NCBI GenBank assembly: GCA_004154925.1
Contig: QJNS01000009.1
Location: 372,001 to 436,000, forward strand
DNA: 64,000 nt
Direction of reading: 5' to 3'
Source: Monosporascus cannonballus
Taxonomy: Eukaryota > Ascomycota > Sordariomycetes > Xylariales
Shown here: positions 1 to 10,426 of the stretch, piece after piece
Layout of the letters: every line of letters begins with the position of its first letter
Position numbering within the stretch: the first letter of the stretch is position 1
Notes under the pieces: generated by a model
What the model was told of the DNA's origin: nothing
Databases searched by the model: none
What the model saw: the letters and a program-made list of their open reading frames with translations, nothing else
Made by a program: the position numbers and the translations under genes

Positions 1-917
1 CACCCTCTCCCGGCGCGTCCTCCGACTCTCTGGACCTGGTCTTCCTCTCCGCTCTCTACAACCACTCTAGACGTCATCATCAGCTGCACGGAGCACGTCC
101 AGGATTATCCGACACATTACGCACAGGTGGTGACGTTGTTCCGCGCGCTCGCGAAGACCAGCAACGCGAATAGGATCCGGCCACTAGTGCTCTGGAGCTC
201 GGGCGGTAAGGTCTACGGATACTCGCCCGTAGATGGGACGCCCGGACTCGCTCCCCTTGCCGAGAAGTCCCCGCTGGAGGTACCGCCCTTCGTGCGCCCG
301 TGGACCCCGTATCCATTGAAGATCTTTGACAATGAGAACGCGGAATTGTTCGACGCCATGGTGCGACGGCCCCCGAACGTCGACGGCTACTCCAGCAGCT
401 ACTACAGGATAATATTTGAATGGGCGGAGATGGTCGCGTCAAACGTTAAGGAGGCCAAAGGCGAAGACGGGTACGAGCTGGCGATCGATCCTCGGACGGT
501 CTTGTCAGCGATGCGTGTCGACGACTGCGGCGAAGGCTACGTCGCGCTCGCGGAGCACCCAGACCGGTCCCAGATCGTGGGGCAGGTGTTCAACCTCGGA
601 CCGCACTCGTACGAGACCACGGACAAGATGCTGAAGGCGCTAGCGAAGGAGTACGACATCCCGGGCGGTTTCAAGTTCAAAGACACCGAGCAGGCAAGGA
701 AGAATGCCTCGGGCGTGATCGTCGGTCTCCTCGCGTGGAGCCAGTGGGTCGGAAGCGACAAGATCAGAAGAGAGTCACGGGCTGGAAGGACAAGCGACCG
801 CTGTTCTCCGAGAACCTGGCAGTTTACCGCAGGGCGTACGAGTGTGCCTTGAAAACCGGCCACGATGATGTGGCGAGGGTCGCGGAGATGAAGAAGTTCT
901 TCGAGAAGCACTTATGA
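1..917 (+). CDS. NAD(P)-dependent epimerase/dehydratase-like protein, 5' end outside window, frameshifted near the 3' end
   Basis: The reading frame is open from the window edge, so the start and the N-terminal Rossmann GxxGxxG loop lie outside. Seen: a segment ending in LWSSGGKVYG, a later YSSSYYRIIFEWAEMV helix, and VDDCGEGYVALAEHP...GQVFNLG, the layout of extended short-chain dehydrogenase/epimerase proteins in which a substrate-specific C-terminal part follows the cofactor domain. The substrate cannot be named. The main frame ends at 852 with a tail unlike the family. The frame two bases on continues in protein-like sequence (GWKDKRPLFSENLAVYRRAYE) to a stop at 915-917. The switch falls in an AG run at about 766-775, so a 2-base gain or a sequencing error fits better than an intron. 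Near 57-68 another frame also looks coding upstream, which could be an intron end or a second indel. The family call is fair; gene integrity is uncertain. Confidence 0.6.
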
Positions 918-1056
918 CTCTAACAGAACAACATAGGCCGGGAATCCGCTTCATAGTTATTCTTATCTGTCACCTGAGTCTAGCTCAGGACAGCACTAAG
1001 ATCCAATTGCATAGACTGGCGCAAGTCTTGCTTGTGTTTCGTATGCCAAAAGTTGT
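918..1056. other. short intergenic stretch, nothing recognised
   Basis: This is the presumed 3' flank of the epimerase-like gene. I see no reading frame or structured element beyond the start of the inverted-repeat element that follows. Confidence 0.5.
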
Positions 1057-1294
1057 AATACCCGTATTTTCCCTCGAAATTCGGCCAAAGCTAATGCAGG
1101 CCAAGGCGCCCGCGTTCCTGGTTCCCAAGACGGAATAGCTTTTCCTTTTCCTTTTACTTGTTGCGGCTATGTTAGCTTCCGATCCACTTGAAGCCAAAAT
1201 AGTACATTTCATCGGCGTTATATATGATCCGTTGCATTAGCCTCTCTTGACCTGCATTAGCTTTGACCGAATTTCGAGGGAAAATACGGGTATT
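1057..1294. mobile_element. MITE-like inverted-repeat element, copy 1 (238 bp)
   Basis: The left end begins AATACCCGTATTTTCCCTCG and the right end ends with its reverse complement. The arms match for about 44 bp with one mismatch and enclose the motif GCTAATGCAGG. The element has no coding capacity. A second copy at 5294-5519 shares the arm core (CCCTCGAAATTC and AAAGCTAATG) and interior landmarks such as CATTAGCCT next to the right arm. Copy number, arms and size fit a non-autonomous DNA transposon. The target duplication is not clear, so the exact ends could be off by a few bases and the superfamily is unassigned. Confidence 0.8.
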
Positions 1295-2036
1295 GTTGCG
1301 ACCGACGGCTCGCTCGACGTGCTGCAGGACAATCCTCACCCAAAGACATGTTGGATAGCCTATCAGACTTGCGTTAAGATGGTTTACCGTTATCAGCCTG
1401 CCACAACGTCACTCGTGTTCTACCAACATCACCAATCTCAGATGGATAGGCTCATCGTTTAGATCACCTGGAGCTAAGAAATGACGCCAGTACAGGGAGG
1501 ATTTCGAATCCCTCCTTATGGGCGGGCTTATGCGGTGCGGTTGGGTACAGTCTCATCTCGCACGCCATTGGAGCAATTAAATGGTTGGTTTGAAATAAAG
1601 TTTTCGCATTTTACGATTGCCTGAGCCGCATCCAAGCTTGGTTGGAGACGTCTGCACCACTCTGCAGGGTTCTCCACGTAGGAGGGTGGTATGAAACAAG
1701 TTTCTAGCCACAGCCACCGTGCCACCTTCCACCAAGACTGCCACAGGTCGATCTCAGTATGAGACTTGCTGTCAACCTTCCCGGGCGATCCCACGGATAT
1801 GATCTCATAAACAGCGGTTACGTCATAACTCTGCGGTTGTGTGGCTTGAGAGGTCAGAGGGCCTCGCATCCTTCACGGGATGCATGTAAGCCAACACAAA
1901 ACCCATGGTACTGGCGCCTGAGATGCACACTCGACACCATCGGACTGATCGCTTGTCTACAAAGTACTATAGCCGCTATCCACAAGACTACCTACCTATA
2001 AGGAAACCACCATTATTACGACAGCCCCACCACAAG
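1295..2036. other. intergenic region, upstream of the glycine-rich gene
   Basis: About 740 bp of normal composition. An imperfect palindrome around GGATTTCGAATCC at about 1500 looks like a tRNA T-arm, but its stem does not pair as one. A 113-codon minus-strand frame at 1528-1869 has no recognisable features. The part just before 2037, rich in CCACCA/CACAAG, is the likely promoter and 5' leader of the next gene. Confidence 0.4.
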
Positions 2037-2339
2037 ATGTCTGATAACAACAACCAGAACCAGCAAAGCGGCGGCGGCCTCCTCGGCGGCCTGGTCGGCG
2101 GGCTCGACAACGTGTTGACGGGCGGCGAGCAGGCGAAAGGGCAGGGCGGGCTGCTCGGCGGCGTGGGCGGCGCCGTCGGCAACACCACGCAGGGCCTCGG
2201 CAGCGCGCTCAACGACACGGGCCGCGGCCTCGGCAATACCGCCGGCGGTGTTACGCGGGGCGTGGGTGATACCGTTGGTGGTGCTACGGGTCAGAAGAAG
2301 GATGATGGCGGCAGCGCCTTCAAGAGCTACGGCATTTGA
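2037..2339 (+). CDS. small glycine-rich hydrophilic protein (100 aa), LEA-like repeats
   Basis: The ATG at 2037 follows an A-rich leader (CCACCACAAG), typical of fungal starts; an in-frame upstream extension is possible but lacks composition like the rest. The protein opens with MSDNNNQNQQSGGG and then repeats short glycine units such as GLLGGLVGG, GLLGGVGGAVGN, GLGSALNDTGRGLGN and GVGDTVGGATG, spaced about 11 residues. It ends in a charged tail, KKDDGGSAFKSYGI. There is no signal peptide and no cysteine. Alternating Gly, small and Asn/Thr residues at a regular spacing resemble the low-complexity, stress-linked late-embryogenesis-abundant-like proteins of fungi. That likeness is compositional, so the function is inferred only. 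GC is high (third positions mostly G/C), consistent with an expressed host gene. Confidence 0.7.
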   Translation: MSDNNNQNQQSGGGLLGGLVGGLDNVLTGGEQAKGQGGLLGGVGGAVGNTTQGLGSALNDTGRGLGNTAGGVTRGVGDTVGGATGQKKDDGGSAFKSYGI

Positions 2340-2852
2340 TTTTTGAGTGTATGCTTGGAGCAGGGATTCGATTGCCTTTTGTCTGTACGATTATGATTAC
2401 GACTGGGAAGGTATACCGCAGAGTCTGTTGATGGATGGCTCGGGTTGGCCTGGCACAACGGCTAAGGAATGCAATCTGGTATGACGACATATCCTCGGAA
2501 TTCGAAGGAAGTGAAACCGTCAGCCGCCATCGATACAGGTAGACAGGAGGATGGTTAAAGTAATGTCCCCATCTTAAACGGATCCTTCACGCCGGTATCA
2601 TGGCAGGCGCGAACCCAAGCCGCGTCACCTGCTTGCTGGATACAATTTAGTGCATTTAGTGCTGTGGCTAGGGACGGTGTGGCACCGTGGCTCGGGCGTT
2701 TGGTGGGGCCTGATCCACCACCGACCGGGCACCGGACGCCAGAGCTCAATTTAACTATCATTGGTCCTCGGTCCGCGCAAGAACGCCGGGAGTGCGCTGC
2801 CACGTTTTAATACCCGGTTGTTCAACGTCTGGAAGCGCGGTGACGGCCCACT
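2340..2852. other. intergenic region between the glycine-rich gene and COG5
   Basis: About 510 bp with no convincing reading frame. It should hold the 3' end of the upstream gene and the promoter of COG5. I see no TATA box at a clear distance and no other structured element. Confidence 0.4.
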
Positions 2853-4301
2853 ATGTCGACGCACGAGGAAGAGGGGGGAGAGGCGTCGTACATCGACTAC
2901 GAGACCTTCCTCGCCCCAGACTTCAGCCCCTCGGCCTTCGCCAACAGTCTGGTCCTGGCCACCAACAACCCCAACGATGCGCCGCTAGACCTCTCGACGC
3001 CGCTCTCCAAGGTGCTGTTCGACGCCCAGGAGATCGACTCCCACATCGACCTCCTGACCACGCGGTCCGCGATCCCGCTTCTCGCGTACACGAAGGAGCA
3101 GACCGACGCGAGCGGCCACATAATATCCGAGATCGACCAGCAGGTCAAGAGCCTGAACGAGAGCTACAAGCAGCTGGAGAAGGAGGTCATACAGAAGCAC
3201 GCCGAGGCGGACGAGGTGCGCCAGGTCGCGTCGCGGCTGTGGGAGACCCTGAGGCTCGGCCGGTCGGTCGGCCGCTGCCTCCAGCTGGGGAAACAGCTCG
3301 AGGTCCAGCACTCGGAGATCTCTAGCGCCACCGGGTCCGGCGCCGCGGCCACGGGCGGGAAGAAGGAGGAACACAGGGCATTGGTGCGGTGCGCGCACAC
3401 CGTCCTGTCTCTACGCGAGGTCCTCGACAAGAAGGCTCCCGGCGAGGAGGGCCATGGGCTAGAGAGAGTGAACGTGATCAAGAGCCTACAAGACGGCGTC
3501 ATCGCCCCGATCGAGCGGTCCGTGCGGAGCGCGTCCGAGCAGATCGTCCGCGAGTTCTCGATCGCCGGGTCCTCGGCCTCCGGCACGGCGGCGACGTTCG
3601 CGCAGAGCGAGGAGACGAGGGCCCGCACCGTGTCCGCCATGACGGCGCTGTACCTGCTCTCGCCGACCCCGGCCGCAACCGCAGGCGTCCGGCCGATAGA
3701 GAAGTGGACCCCGCAGCTGCTGCTGCAGGCGCTCGAGGTGTACCTGCGCAACGCGCTGCAGAGCTCCGCTGCCTCGCTGGCGCGGTCGCTGGCGACGCTG
3801 CCGTCGCTCGACCGCACACTGGCCGAGGTGGCAGCGCGCTGCCAGAACATCGTCGCGCTGGAGATCATCCTCGACGCCACGAAGGCGCCCGCGCACCCCC
3901 TGCTACCGCCTTCGTCCCAGCCGCCGCACAAGCACCAGCACCACCAGGCCCCCAATAGCGAGAAGAACAACAGCGGCAACCTCCTCCAGCCGCTCCTCGC
4001 CCACCTCGAGACCGGGTCCCTGGCGTCGTACTTCTGGCGCACGCTGGCGGGCAGCCTGTCCCCGCGCGTGCAGGAGATCGTGAATCGCGGCGGCGTGTCG
4101 GCGCGCACGCTGCGCGCGAACAGCAGCGGCGTCGGCGACGCCATCCGGGAGTGCGTCATACGCGGGAGCCAGCCCCCGAGCACGGTCACTCCCGCCAAGG
4201 GCAAGACCGCGAGGGCGGACCCCGGGAGGAGCGGCGGCGGTGCCTGGGAGCGGGAGGTCGCGGTCATGGTCGGCAGCGTGGTGGGGAACCTGGGCCGGTG
4301 A
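2853..4301 (+). CDS. COG5: conserved oligomeric Golgi complex subunit 5 (COG5)
   Basis: A single uninterrupted exon of 482 residues. COG5 belongs to lobe B of the eight-subunit COG tethering complex, which captures vesicles for retrograde transport within the Golgi and so keeps glycosylation enzymes in place. The N-terminus has the family hallmark: an acidic start, then YIDYETFLAPDFSP (about residues 13-26), then LDLSTPLSKVLFDAQEIDSH (about 45-65). A long helical, coiled-coil-like stretch follows (ISEIDQQVKSLNESYKQLEKE, LGRSVGRCLQLGKQLEVQHSEI). The C-terminal half is helical with a basic, Pro/His/Gln-rich low-complexity loop (about 349-372). The length fits the short fungal form; the human protein is much longer. 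The start is the first ATG in frame. GC at third positions is high, like the neighbouring genes. Confidence 0.85.
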   Translation: MSTHEEEGGEASYIDYETFLAPDFSPSAFANSLVLATNNPNDAPLDLSTPLSKVLFDAQEIDSHIDLLTTRSAIPLLAYTKEQTDASGHIISEIDQQVKSLNESYKQLEKEVIQKHAEADEVRQVASRLWETLRLGRSVGRCLQLGKQLEVQHSEISSATGSGAAATGGKKEEHRALVRCAHTVLSLREVLDKKAPGEEGHGLERVNVIKSLQDGVIAPIERSVRSASEQIVREFSIAGSSASGTAATFAQSEETRARTVSAMTALYLLSPTPAATAGVRPIEKWTPQLLLQALEVYLRNALQSSAASLARSLATLPSLDRTLAEVAARCQNIVALEIILDATKAPAHPLLPPSSQPPHKHQHHQAPNSEKNNSGNLLQPLLAHLETGSLASYFWRTLAGSLSPRVQEIVNRGGVSARTLRANSSGVGDAIRECVIRGSQPPSTVTPAKGKTARADPGRSGGGAWEREVAVMVGSVVGNLGR

Positions 4302-5293
4302 GCTCGTGTGCATGTAGCATACTTCTATAACTGTACCGTACGTACCCTTAGAACTACATGTTGCCGGAGGAGAGATTACGGGGCTAAGATACCGGCACTG
4401 AGATGCTGCATAGGTGGAGTGACTCCTGCATCATGCGGCAGCAAGATACCGCTTTGATCAGACGTTCTGGCAATAAAACGCTACAGCTAAGACATTTGGA
4501 ATGCCTCGTTCAACAAGTTTCTCCGATCATATTTTCTATCTTATCCCTACTAGAGGCGGCGCCCATGTTTGCTTGATGTAGTCTTTGCTTGCCGCTCCCG
4601 TGGCTGGGCACCGTGCACAAGACAGTAGTGAACCTAGATGCTCATCACAGGTCTTTTGGCGAGAGCTAGCCACCATTGCCGGCAGACCGAATGCTTGCGA
4701 TTCATGTCGCATAGCCTCATCAACTCTTCGAATTCTCTCGAGGAAGGATCTTTAACGATCCTGCCACACTCACAGGTGACGTCCCCGGGAAACAATACTT
4801 ACCTCCTCCGACCGTACAATGCCCGTCCACTCGCACTTCCAGTGGGCCGCTCCGACTCGAGAACGGAGCACCTGCACGCGGCCCAGGTTGCGATCTATTC
4901 ACCGCGCGTGCTGTCTCACCCACGACGTTAGGCTTGGAAGAGCCACAAATGCCTGAGGAGCCCCGCGGTCACTGCCATCCCGTACTGCATGCAAACAAAG
5001 CTTTCCGACCAGCCAGTTATACCCGGCAGATGGACGCCTGCCTAGGTACATATATGAGGACAGCGTATGGCTTAAGTATCTATTGTGACATAGAACACTG
5101 ATTTCGGCGTGGCTTCGGCATTGATTCGGGTAGTCGGTCCGATACGCAGCGAAGTATGTAAGAATAGCGAAGAGAATCACACGCGAATATGTAGGGGGCA
5201 ATGCAAGAGAAAGCGGGATGGGACTTCAGACACGGTTCGACATGCAAAACATACAGTAATATACAGGAACATCGAGAATTCAGTTCTATGGAG
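4302..5293. other. intergenic region downstream of COG5
   Basis: About 990 bp of mixed composition. Reading frames here (for example 4638-4931) are short, overlap on both strands and show no protein-like pattern. An AATAAA at about 4472 could serve the COG5 transcript as a polyadenylation signal. Confidence 0.35.
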
Positions 5294-5519
5294 CGTATTA
5301 ACCCTCGAAATTCAACGAAAGCTAATGTAGGCCAAGACGCTCCACCCTCTGGCTTCCCCTGACGGAACAGTGTTTCCCTTTCCTTCTATTCGCTGTTCTA
5401 TTTATAACAACTGGCGCACTCTCATAGAAAAGGGGATAGCTTTCGGCCTTAAGCCTATTCCGTCACATTAGCCTGTCTTGGCAGGCATTAGCTTTCAGTG
5501 AATTTCGAGGGTTAATACG
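5294..5519. mobile_element. MITE-like inverted-repeat element, copy 2 (226 bp)
   Basis: The left end CGTATTAACCCTCGAAATTC is repeated as its reverse complement at the right end. The arms continue through AAAGCTAATGTAGGCCAAG on the left and CTTGGCAGGCATTAGCTTT on the right, about 45 bp with a few mismatches. The arm core, the interior start (CCAAGACGC, compare CCAAGGCGC in copy 1) and the CATTAGCCTGTCTTGG box match the element at 1057-1294. No coding capacity. No certain target duplication. Confidence 0.8.
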
Positions 5520-7290
5520 GTAGGTAGCGTATGTGGTGTGAGTGGGTGATGTCCTCTGGAAGCTTCCTTGCATATGATGCCATAGCACATGCCTTAGTCG
5601 CGAAATGTGGGTTCAGACTGTGGGTCGAAGAATCGGCATCGGATTTTTCTGCTTCGATGCCGCCCTGCCCCGGAATCACATGGGATTTCGCTAGGGGAAG
5701 AGGACCTTCAGCACTTCAGGAGGTTGATTAAATCGAGGAATGAGGGGCCGTCATCCAAACCTCCCTAACCGCCCCCCTATTCGTACGCGGGCTTGGGGCC
5801 CACCTCGGTAGTCTAGGGAGATACGGTAGATACGGTATATGAATATCAAGCGGTAAATGAGTTAGGTTAGCCGTCTCCCCCCCCCATAAGTAGGAGTTCG
5901 GAGCGTTCTAGACTATCTGCATTGACCACCGAGCGCCCTTTTGCTTGCTTCGGAACCTCCCCCTTTTTTCGCGAACGATTTCCCACTTTCCCCGTGGAAG
6001 GTTTTCGCGGTTCCTCCCTGAAAATATTCGTGTGTAGGTGTGAAGAAGGGGAGATTTATCGGTTGGACAAGAAATCTTCACAACCTCCCCGTCCGATTCG
6101 TCTGCATAACCACTTGGCGTTCGGCTAAACAACAACACCACTTTTGCGATCACATCGTTACGTCATTGCTCTCTCCCAGGTACGTGTGCCTTTAGATTGG
6201 TGCGCGAGTGCACCTCAACTGTTGTCGATGTCATCATCCTTATGTCGGCGCTATTCCCGATCGCTCCCCAACATGGGTAATTCAGAGTCGCCGTAATCGG
6301 TAATTGCCAGTAAGCGATTGATGAATCTGTTTTACAAGTTGCATACGGGAAGCCCTATCGTTCCTCCAAAGCTGGGCGGGTGCTTACGTAGGTAGGTACT
6401 CGTTAGCGTGTCGGCAGTACTCCAAGAGTTGAGTTTCACCACAGCCAATGCATGCCACCTTTTCTTCCATCCCCCCTTAGCAGTCAGAAATGCCGTTGCT
6501 TGTGAAACCCTTCAAAGTATAATCTGCCACTATTCCCATAAACCCCGACTACCTACTTATAGACATGGAAGAAAAAAGGGTAAAAAAGCAGCAATTGAAC
6601 CGGTTGGCTGGTTAGGGCCTTGCAGGCTTTGAGCAGTACAAAGTCGAGCAGGTGCCGGCCGGTCGGTTCGGTGTTTCTCAGGAGCAAACACTCCAGCCAG
6701 GCTGTAGCCAAAATCTGGACACCGCTCGCAGGAGATATACATCCCACGTACCCAAGTACCCACCTACCCACCAAAAGCCTTGTCGTTTACCCCACTACCA
6801 CCCCACCACTTCATGCATCACATTACCCACTTCCACGCCCAGAATCTGGTACAATCCGATGTATGGAGTTTAGAGCACTGACGCAAGTACTGCAGATCAT
6901 CTCAGCAGCTTCTTCCCTCAAGCACAAACAGGGAAGAAACAGCATATTATTATTATTCCGACTAGCTACCATACCTGCCTACCTTGTAGGTGCCTACTTA
7001 CTTTTAACTTCACATTTAATCTGTCTTCCTCCAATCCGTCTTCAACTTTCTCTCAAACCATACAAAACACGTGCACATTTGGCCTTGCTTGCCCACCACC
7101 GTTGCTAGGAAGCAAGCATTGAGCTGGCCACCTTGGGAGTTCGCTCTCGATACTGTTGCGTCCCCGAGCCCCCGAACAGATAGATATTCTGGATTCCCCC
7201 CGCCGTGCTGCGAGTCTCCTATCCATCCGTTGGAAACCCTCCCTCCTCCGAGCGGCACGATACTTGACGGAAACGGCGAACTAAACCAAC
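5520..7290. other. long intergenic and upstream region of the tps2-type gene
   Basis: About 1.77 kb with no convincing gene. It contains a C-tract at about 5876-5886, a pyrimidine-rich stretch at about 6745-6835 made of repeated CCCAC/CCACC units, and a short TTA repeat at about 6946-6957. Several 60-160 codon frames lie on both strands but overlap one another and lack family-like patterns. The last few hundred bases are the presumed promoter and long 5' leader of the gene at 7291. Confidence 0.4.
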
Positions 7291-10200
7291 ATGGCAGAAC
7301 AGCACCCCAATCTAGGAGCCGGGAAAGGCACCGCCCCAGTCCACGAATCTGCGGGGACCTCCTTTTCTCCCGCGGTACTCCCCGAACGCGGCGAGGGCGA
7401 GACGCCCATGCTAGCACACGAGCGGCCCGCCAACACTCGAATTCCTGTGACCCCCGGCATTGCCCTTTCCACCTACCGCGCTCAGCACAGTCCGGCCATT
7501 AACGACGACGCTGGCGCTCCCAGCTATTTCACCCGGAACCCGACCAAGCAAGAACGTCGGCCAGAGACGGAAACATCTTGGTCCACGCAGGATCTGTTGA
7601 AAGGCGCAATGACGAGCCAGGAAGTACTGCGCCGAATGAGCTTGTCTATCAGGGGTCGCCGGGAGTCTCTTACCGAGATTAAGAATGCTGCCCCCGATCT
7701 GAGTCTGAGCGGTAACGTAATCTCGGCTACCTTCGTGACGCCCCATCATATCAAATACCGTAAAGGGGGAGAGTGGGTGGGTAAAAAGGCTATAGACCAA
7801 AGAGGAAATGGGGGCGGCTAACGCAAGCGCAGGAGCTCCGATATCGCCACGGTCAATCGGCCTTGTTCGACTCCTTTTCCTATCTTTCGTCGGATCAATC
7901 GCCGTGGAACCATAGCGCTGTCGCTTGGACGGGCGAGATCGAAGCACTGGCCGACCCCTTGTCGCCCCCTGAGACGCCTCCCAACACGACAACAAGTATT
8001 CCCGCTACTAGCTCCCTGTCCGCCCCGGTCCCTCTCCCCGGTGCCGCTCCTTCGACGGAGCCAGCCGTCGAAGGTCTATGGATCCCGCGCGAACACAAGG
8101 AGAAGCTCGAGTATCAGCTATCTCACGACGAGCGGATCAAGACGATCCCTGTGTGGCTCGCCGACAGCGATGATAAAAACAAAGACGGGATTCGCCTGAA
8201 GGACCAGAGACGTTGGAGACGCTATGCGGAGCACCAACTGTACACCCTGTTCCACTACAAGCAGAACGAGCCTAGCAACGGGCAGTCGGAGCGCAAGGAA
8301 TGGGCCGATTACTACAGAGTCAACCTGAGGTTCGCCGAAAAGATCCTGCAGATTTACAAACCCGGTGACATTGTTGTGGTGCACGACTACTATCTGATGC
8401 TGCTTCCCAGCATGCTCCGACAAAAGGTGCCCAACATCTACATCGCATTCTACCTACACTGCCCCTTTCCAAGTAGTGAATTTCTACGGTGCTTGCCGCG
8501 GAGGAAGGAGGTCCTGGAGGGCGTGCTTGGGGCGAATCTCGTCGGTTTCCAGTCCTACAGCTACTCGCGTCACTTTGCAAGCTGCTGTACAAGAGTCCTG
8601 GATTTCCCATCCGACGCTACCGGTGTTGATGCCTATGGAGTACGCGTTGAGGTTGGCGTCTTCCCCATCGGAATCAATGCCGGTAAGGTGGGGCAATTGG
8701 CGTGGTCGCCGGAAGTCACGAAAAAGTACGCGGCATTGAAGGAGTTGTATAAGGGAAAGAAGGTCATCGTCGGTCGTGATCGGTTGGATAGTGTCCGTGG
8801 CGTGGCTCAGAAGCTGATGGCCTTCGAGAGATTCCTGGAACTATACCCCGAATGGAGAGACAAGGTGATTCTCATCCAGGTCACATCGCCTACAAGCATC
8901 GAGGAAGAGAAGGAGGACCCGAAGAGCAAGGTTGCTAGCCGGGTCAACGAGCTGGTCACGAAGATCAACGGCGCCTATGGAAGCTTAGAATCCGTGCCAG
9001 TGCAACATTTCCCTCAATACTTAGCCCCCGACGAGTATTTTGCGCTTCTGAGAGCGGCAGACATTGGCTTGATTACTTCGGTTCGGGATGGGATGAACAC
9101 GACGAGTCTTGAATATGTCGTGTGCCAGCGAGAAAACGCCGGTCCCCTCATCTTGTCCGAGTTCAGCGGAACTGCGGGGAGCCTGCGGGACGCGATCCAT
9201 ATCAATCCGTGGGATCTGACGGATGTGGCGCATCAGATCAACATCGCACTCACCATGCCTGAAGAGATGCGCACGTCCATGCAGGAGCATCTTTACCAGC
9301 ACGTCACCACGCAAAACTTCCAGAGTTGGATCACCAAGTTCCTCCGCAAGCTCGTCGGTACTCTAGCTTCGACCAAGGACAACAATGTGACCCCTCTATT
9401 AGACCGCACCCTCCTGCTCAGCCAGTACCGTGCAGCTAACAAGCGGCTTTTCATGTTTGATTACGACGGAACACTCACGCCGATCGTCAGGGAGCCATCT
9501 GCTGCGATCCCGTCTGAGCGCGTCATCCAGACACTGAAGGCGCTTGCCTCTGACAAGCGCAACGCCGTTTGGATCATATCCGGTAGGGATCAGGATTTCC
9601 TGCAGCAACATCTCGGCCACATCCCCGAACTCGGCTTCAGCGCCGAACACGGGAGCTTTATTAGACCCCCGGGCGAGAGTGACTGGGTGAACCTGGCGGA
9701 AAAGCTCGATATGGGCTGGCAGCGGGAGGTCATCAAGATCTTCCAGGAGTCCACGGACAAAATACCAGGTAGGCATTCCCCGCCGGTTGCGACGGTCAGC
9801 TCTGTAGACGCAGTCTAGAACTAACCGGCGTCGTAGGTTCGTTCATCGAACGTAAGCGCTGCGCCGTGACGTGGCACTACCGTCAGGCAGAGGACCAGCA
9901 AGGTGGCCTCAAAGAGTCGGAAAAGGCGCACAAGGCGATCGAGTCGTCCGTAACCAAGAAGTGGGACGTCGACGTGATGAAGGGCAAGGCCAACCTCGAG
10001 GTGCGCCCCACCTTCATCAACAAGGGAGAGATCGCCAAGCGGTTAGTCGACGAGTACAGCAGCACCGACAACCCCGACCCCAACACCACCGGGGCCGGTA
10101 AATCGAGGCTCTCGCAGGACGAGCAGACCAGGGATAGCAAGCTCGGGTTCGTCCTCTGCCTGGGCGACGACTTCACCGACGAGGACATGTTCCGCGCCCT

Positions 10201-10426
10201 GAACAACCTCAGCGGAGAACAGGTCAAGCGCGACCAGATCTTCACCGTGACGGTCGGCTCGAGTAATAAGCTTACTCTAGCCAAGTGGCACCTCTTAGAG
10301 CCAGAAGACGTCGTGGAGATCGCTGGCCTTCTAGCGGGTGTCGGCCTGAGTGGTGAGCCAGGCGAGCAGTTGAGCCAGGTTAACCTTGCCGCAGTTGCGG
10401 GACTAGAGGACCACCTCCCGGAGTAA
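7291..10426 (+). CDS. tps2: trehalose-6-phosphate phosphatase, with GT20 and HAD phosphatase domains (tps2/orlA type), three exons
   Basis: Exons 7291-7776, 7833-9768 and 9837-10426 give about 1003 residues. The protein converts trehalose-6-phosphate to trehalose in the cytosolic trehalose synthase complex, used for stress and spore tolerance. Order: a polar N-terminal tail with a serine-rich basic patch (RRMSLSIRGRRESL, about 110-123); a glycosyltransferase-20 domain with HDYYLMLLP at about 346 and SVRDGMNTTSLEY farther on; then a HAD phosphatase with motif I FDYDGTLTPIV (about 704), motif II IISGRD (about 743), EVRPTFINKG, and GDDFTDEDMF (about 917). All phosphatase motifs are intact, which argues against a non-catalytic Tps3/Tsl1 regulatory subunit. 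The first exon starts at the ATG in ACCAACATGG. The length is slightly above the roughly 900 residues usual for the family. No frameshift or RIP is seen. Confidence 0.85.
7777..7832 (+). other. intron 1 of the tps2-type gene (56 bp, phase 0)
   Basis: Donor GTGGGT, branch-like GCTAAC, acceptor GCGCAG. Splicing joins KGGEW to ELRYRHGQSALFDSF, the expected family sequence. The intron contains an in-frame stop (TAA at 7819-7821) that would otherwise end the protein. Confidence 0.85.
9769..9836 (+). other. intron 2 of the tps2-type gene (68 bp, phase 1)
   Basis: Donor GTAGGC after KIP, branch-like ACTAAC, acceptor GTCGTAG. Splicing restores a glycine codon and leads into SFIERKRCAVTWHYR, which is typical of the phosphatase domain. 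Unspliced, the frame stops at 9816-9818. Confidence 0.85.

Noticed and set aside
1490..1520. GGATTTCGAATCCC as a tRNA T-arm
   Set aside because: On either strand the 5-bp T-stem has a mismatch, and no matching acceptor stem lies nearby. It is just a short palindrome.
1528..1869. 113-codon minus-strand frame
   Set aside because: No motif, no homologous pattern, mixed codon use; plausible by chance in sequence of this composition.
2985..4313. Long alternative frames over COG5 on both strands
   Set aside because: They are shadows caused by high GC with few stops; they are Arg/Ala/Gly/Pro-rich and have no family pattern, while the COG5 frame does.
4638..4931. 97-codon plus-strand frame downstream of COG5
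   Set aside because: Overlaps a similar frame on the other strand, and neither looks like protein-coding sequence.
7863..9818. A 651-codon frame taken as a complete gene
   Set aside because: It is the middle exon of the tps2-type gene with intron sequence at its 3' end. The true protein begins at 7291 and ends at 10426.
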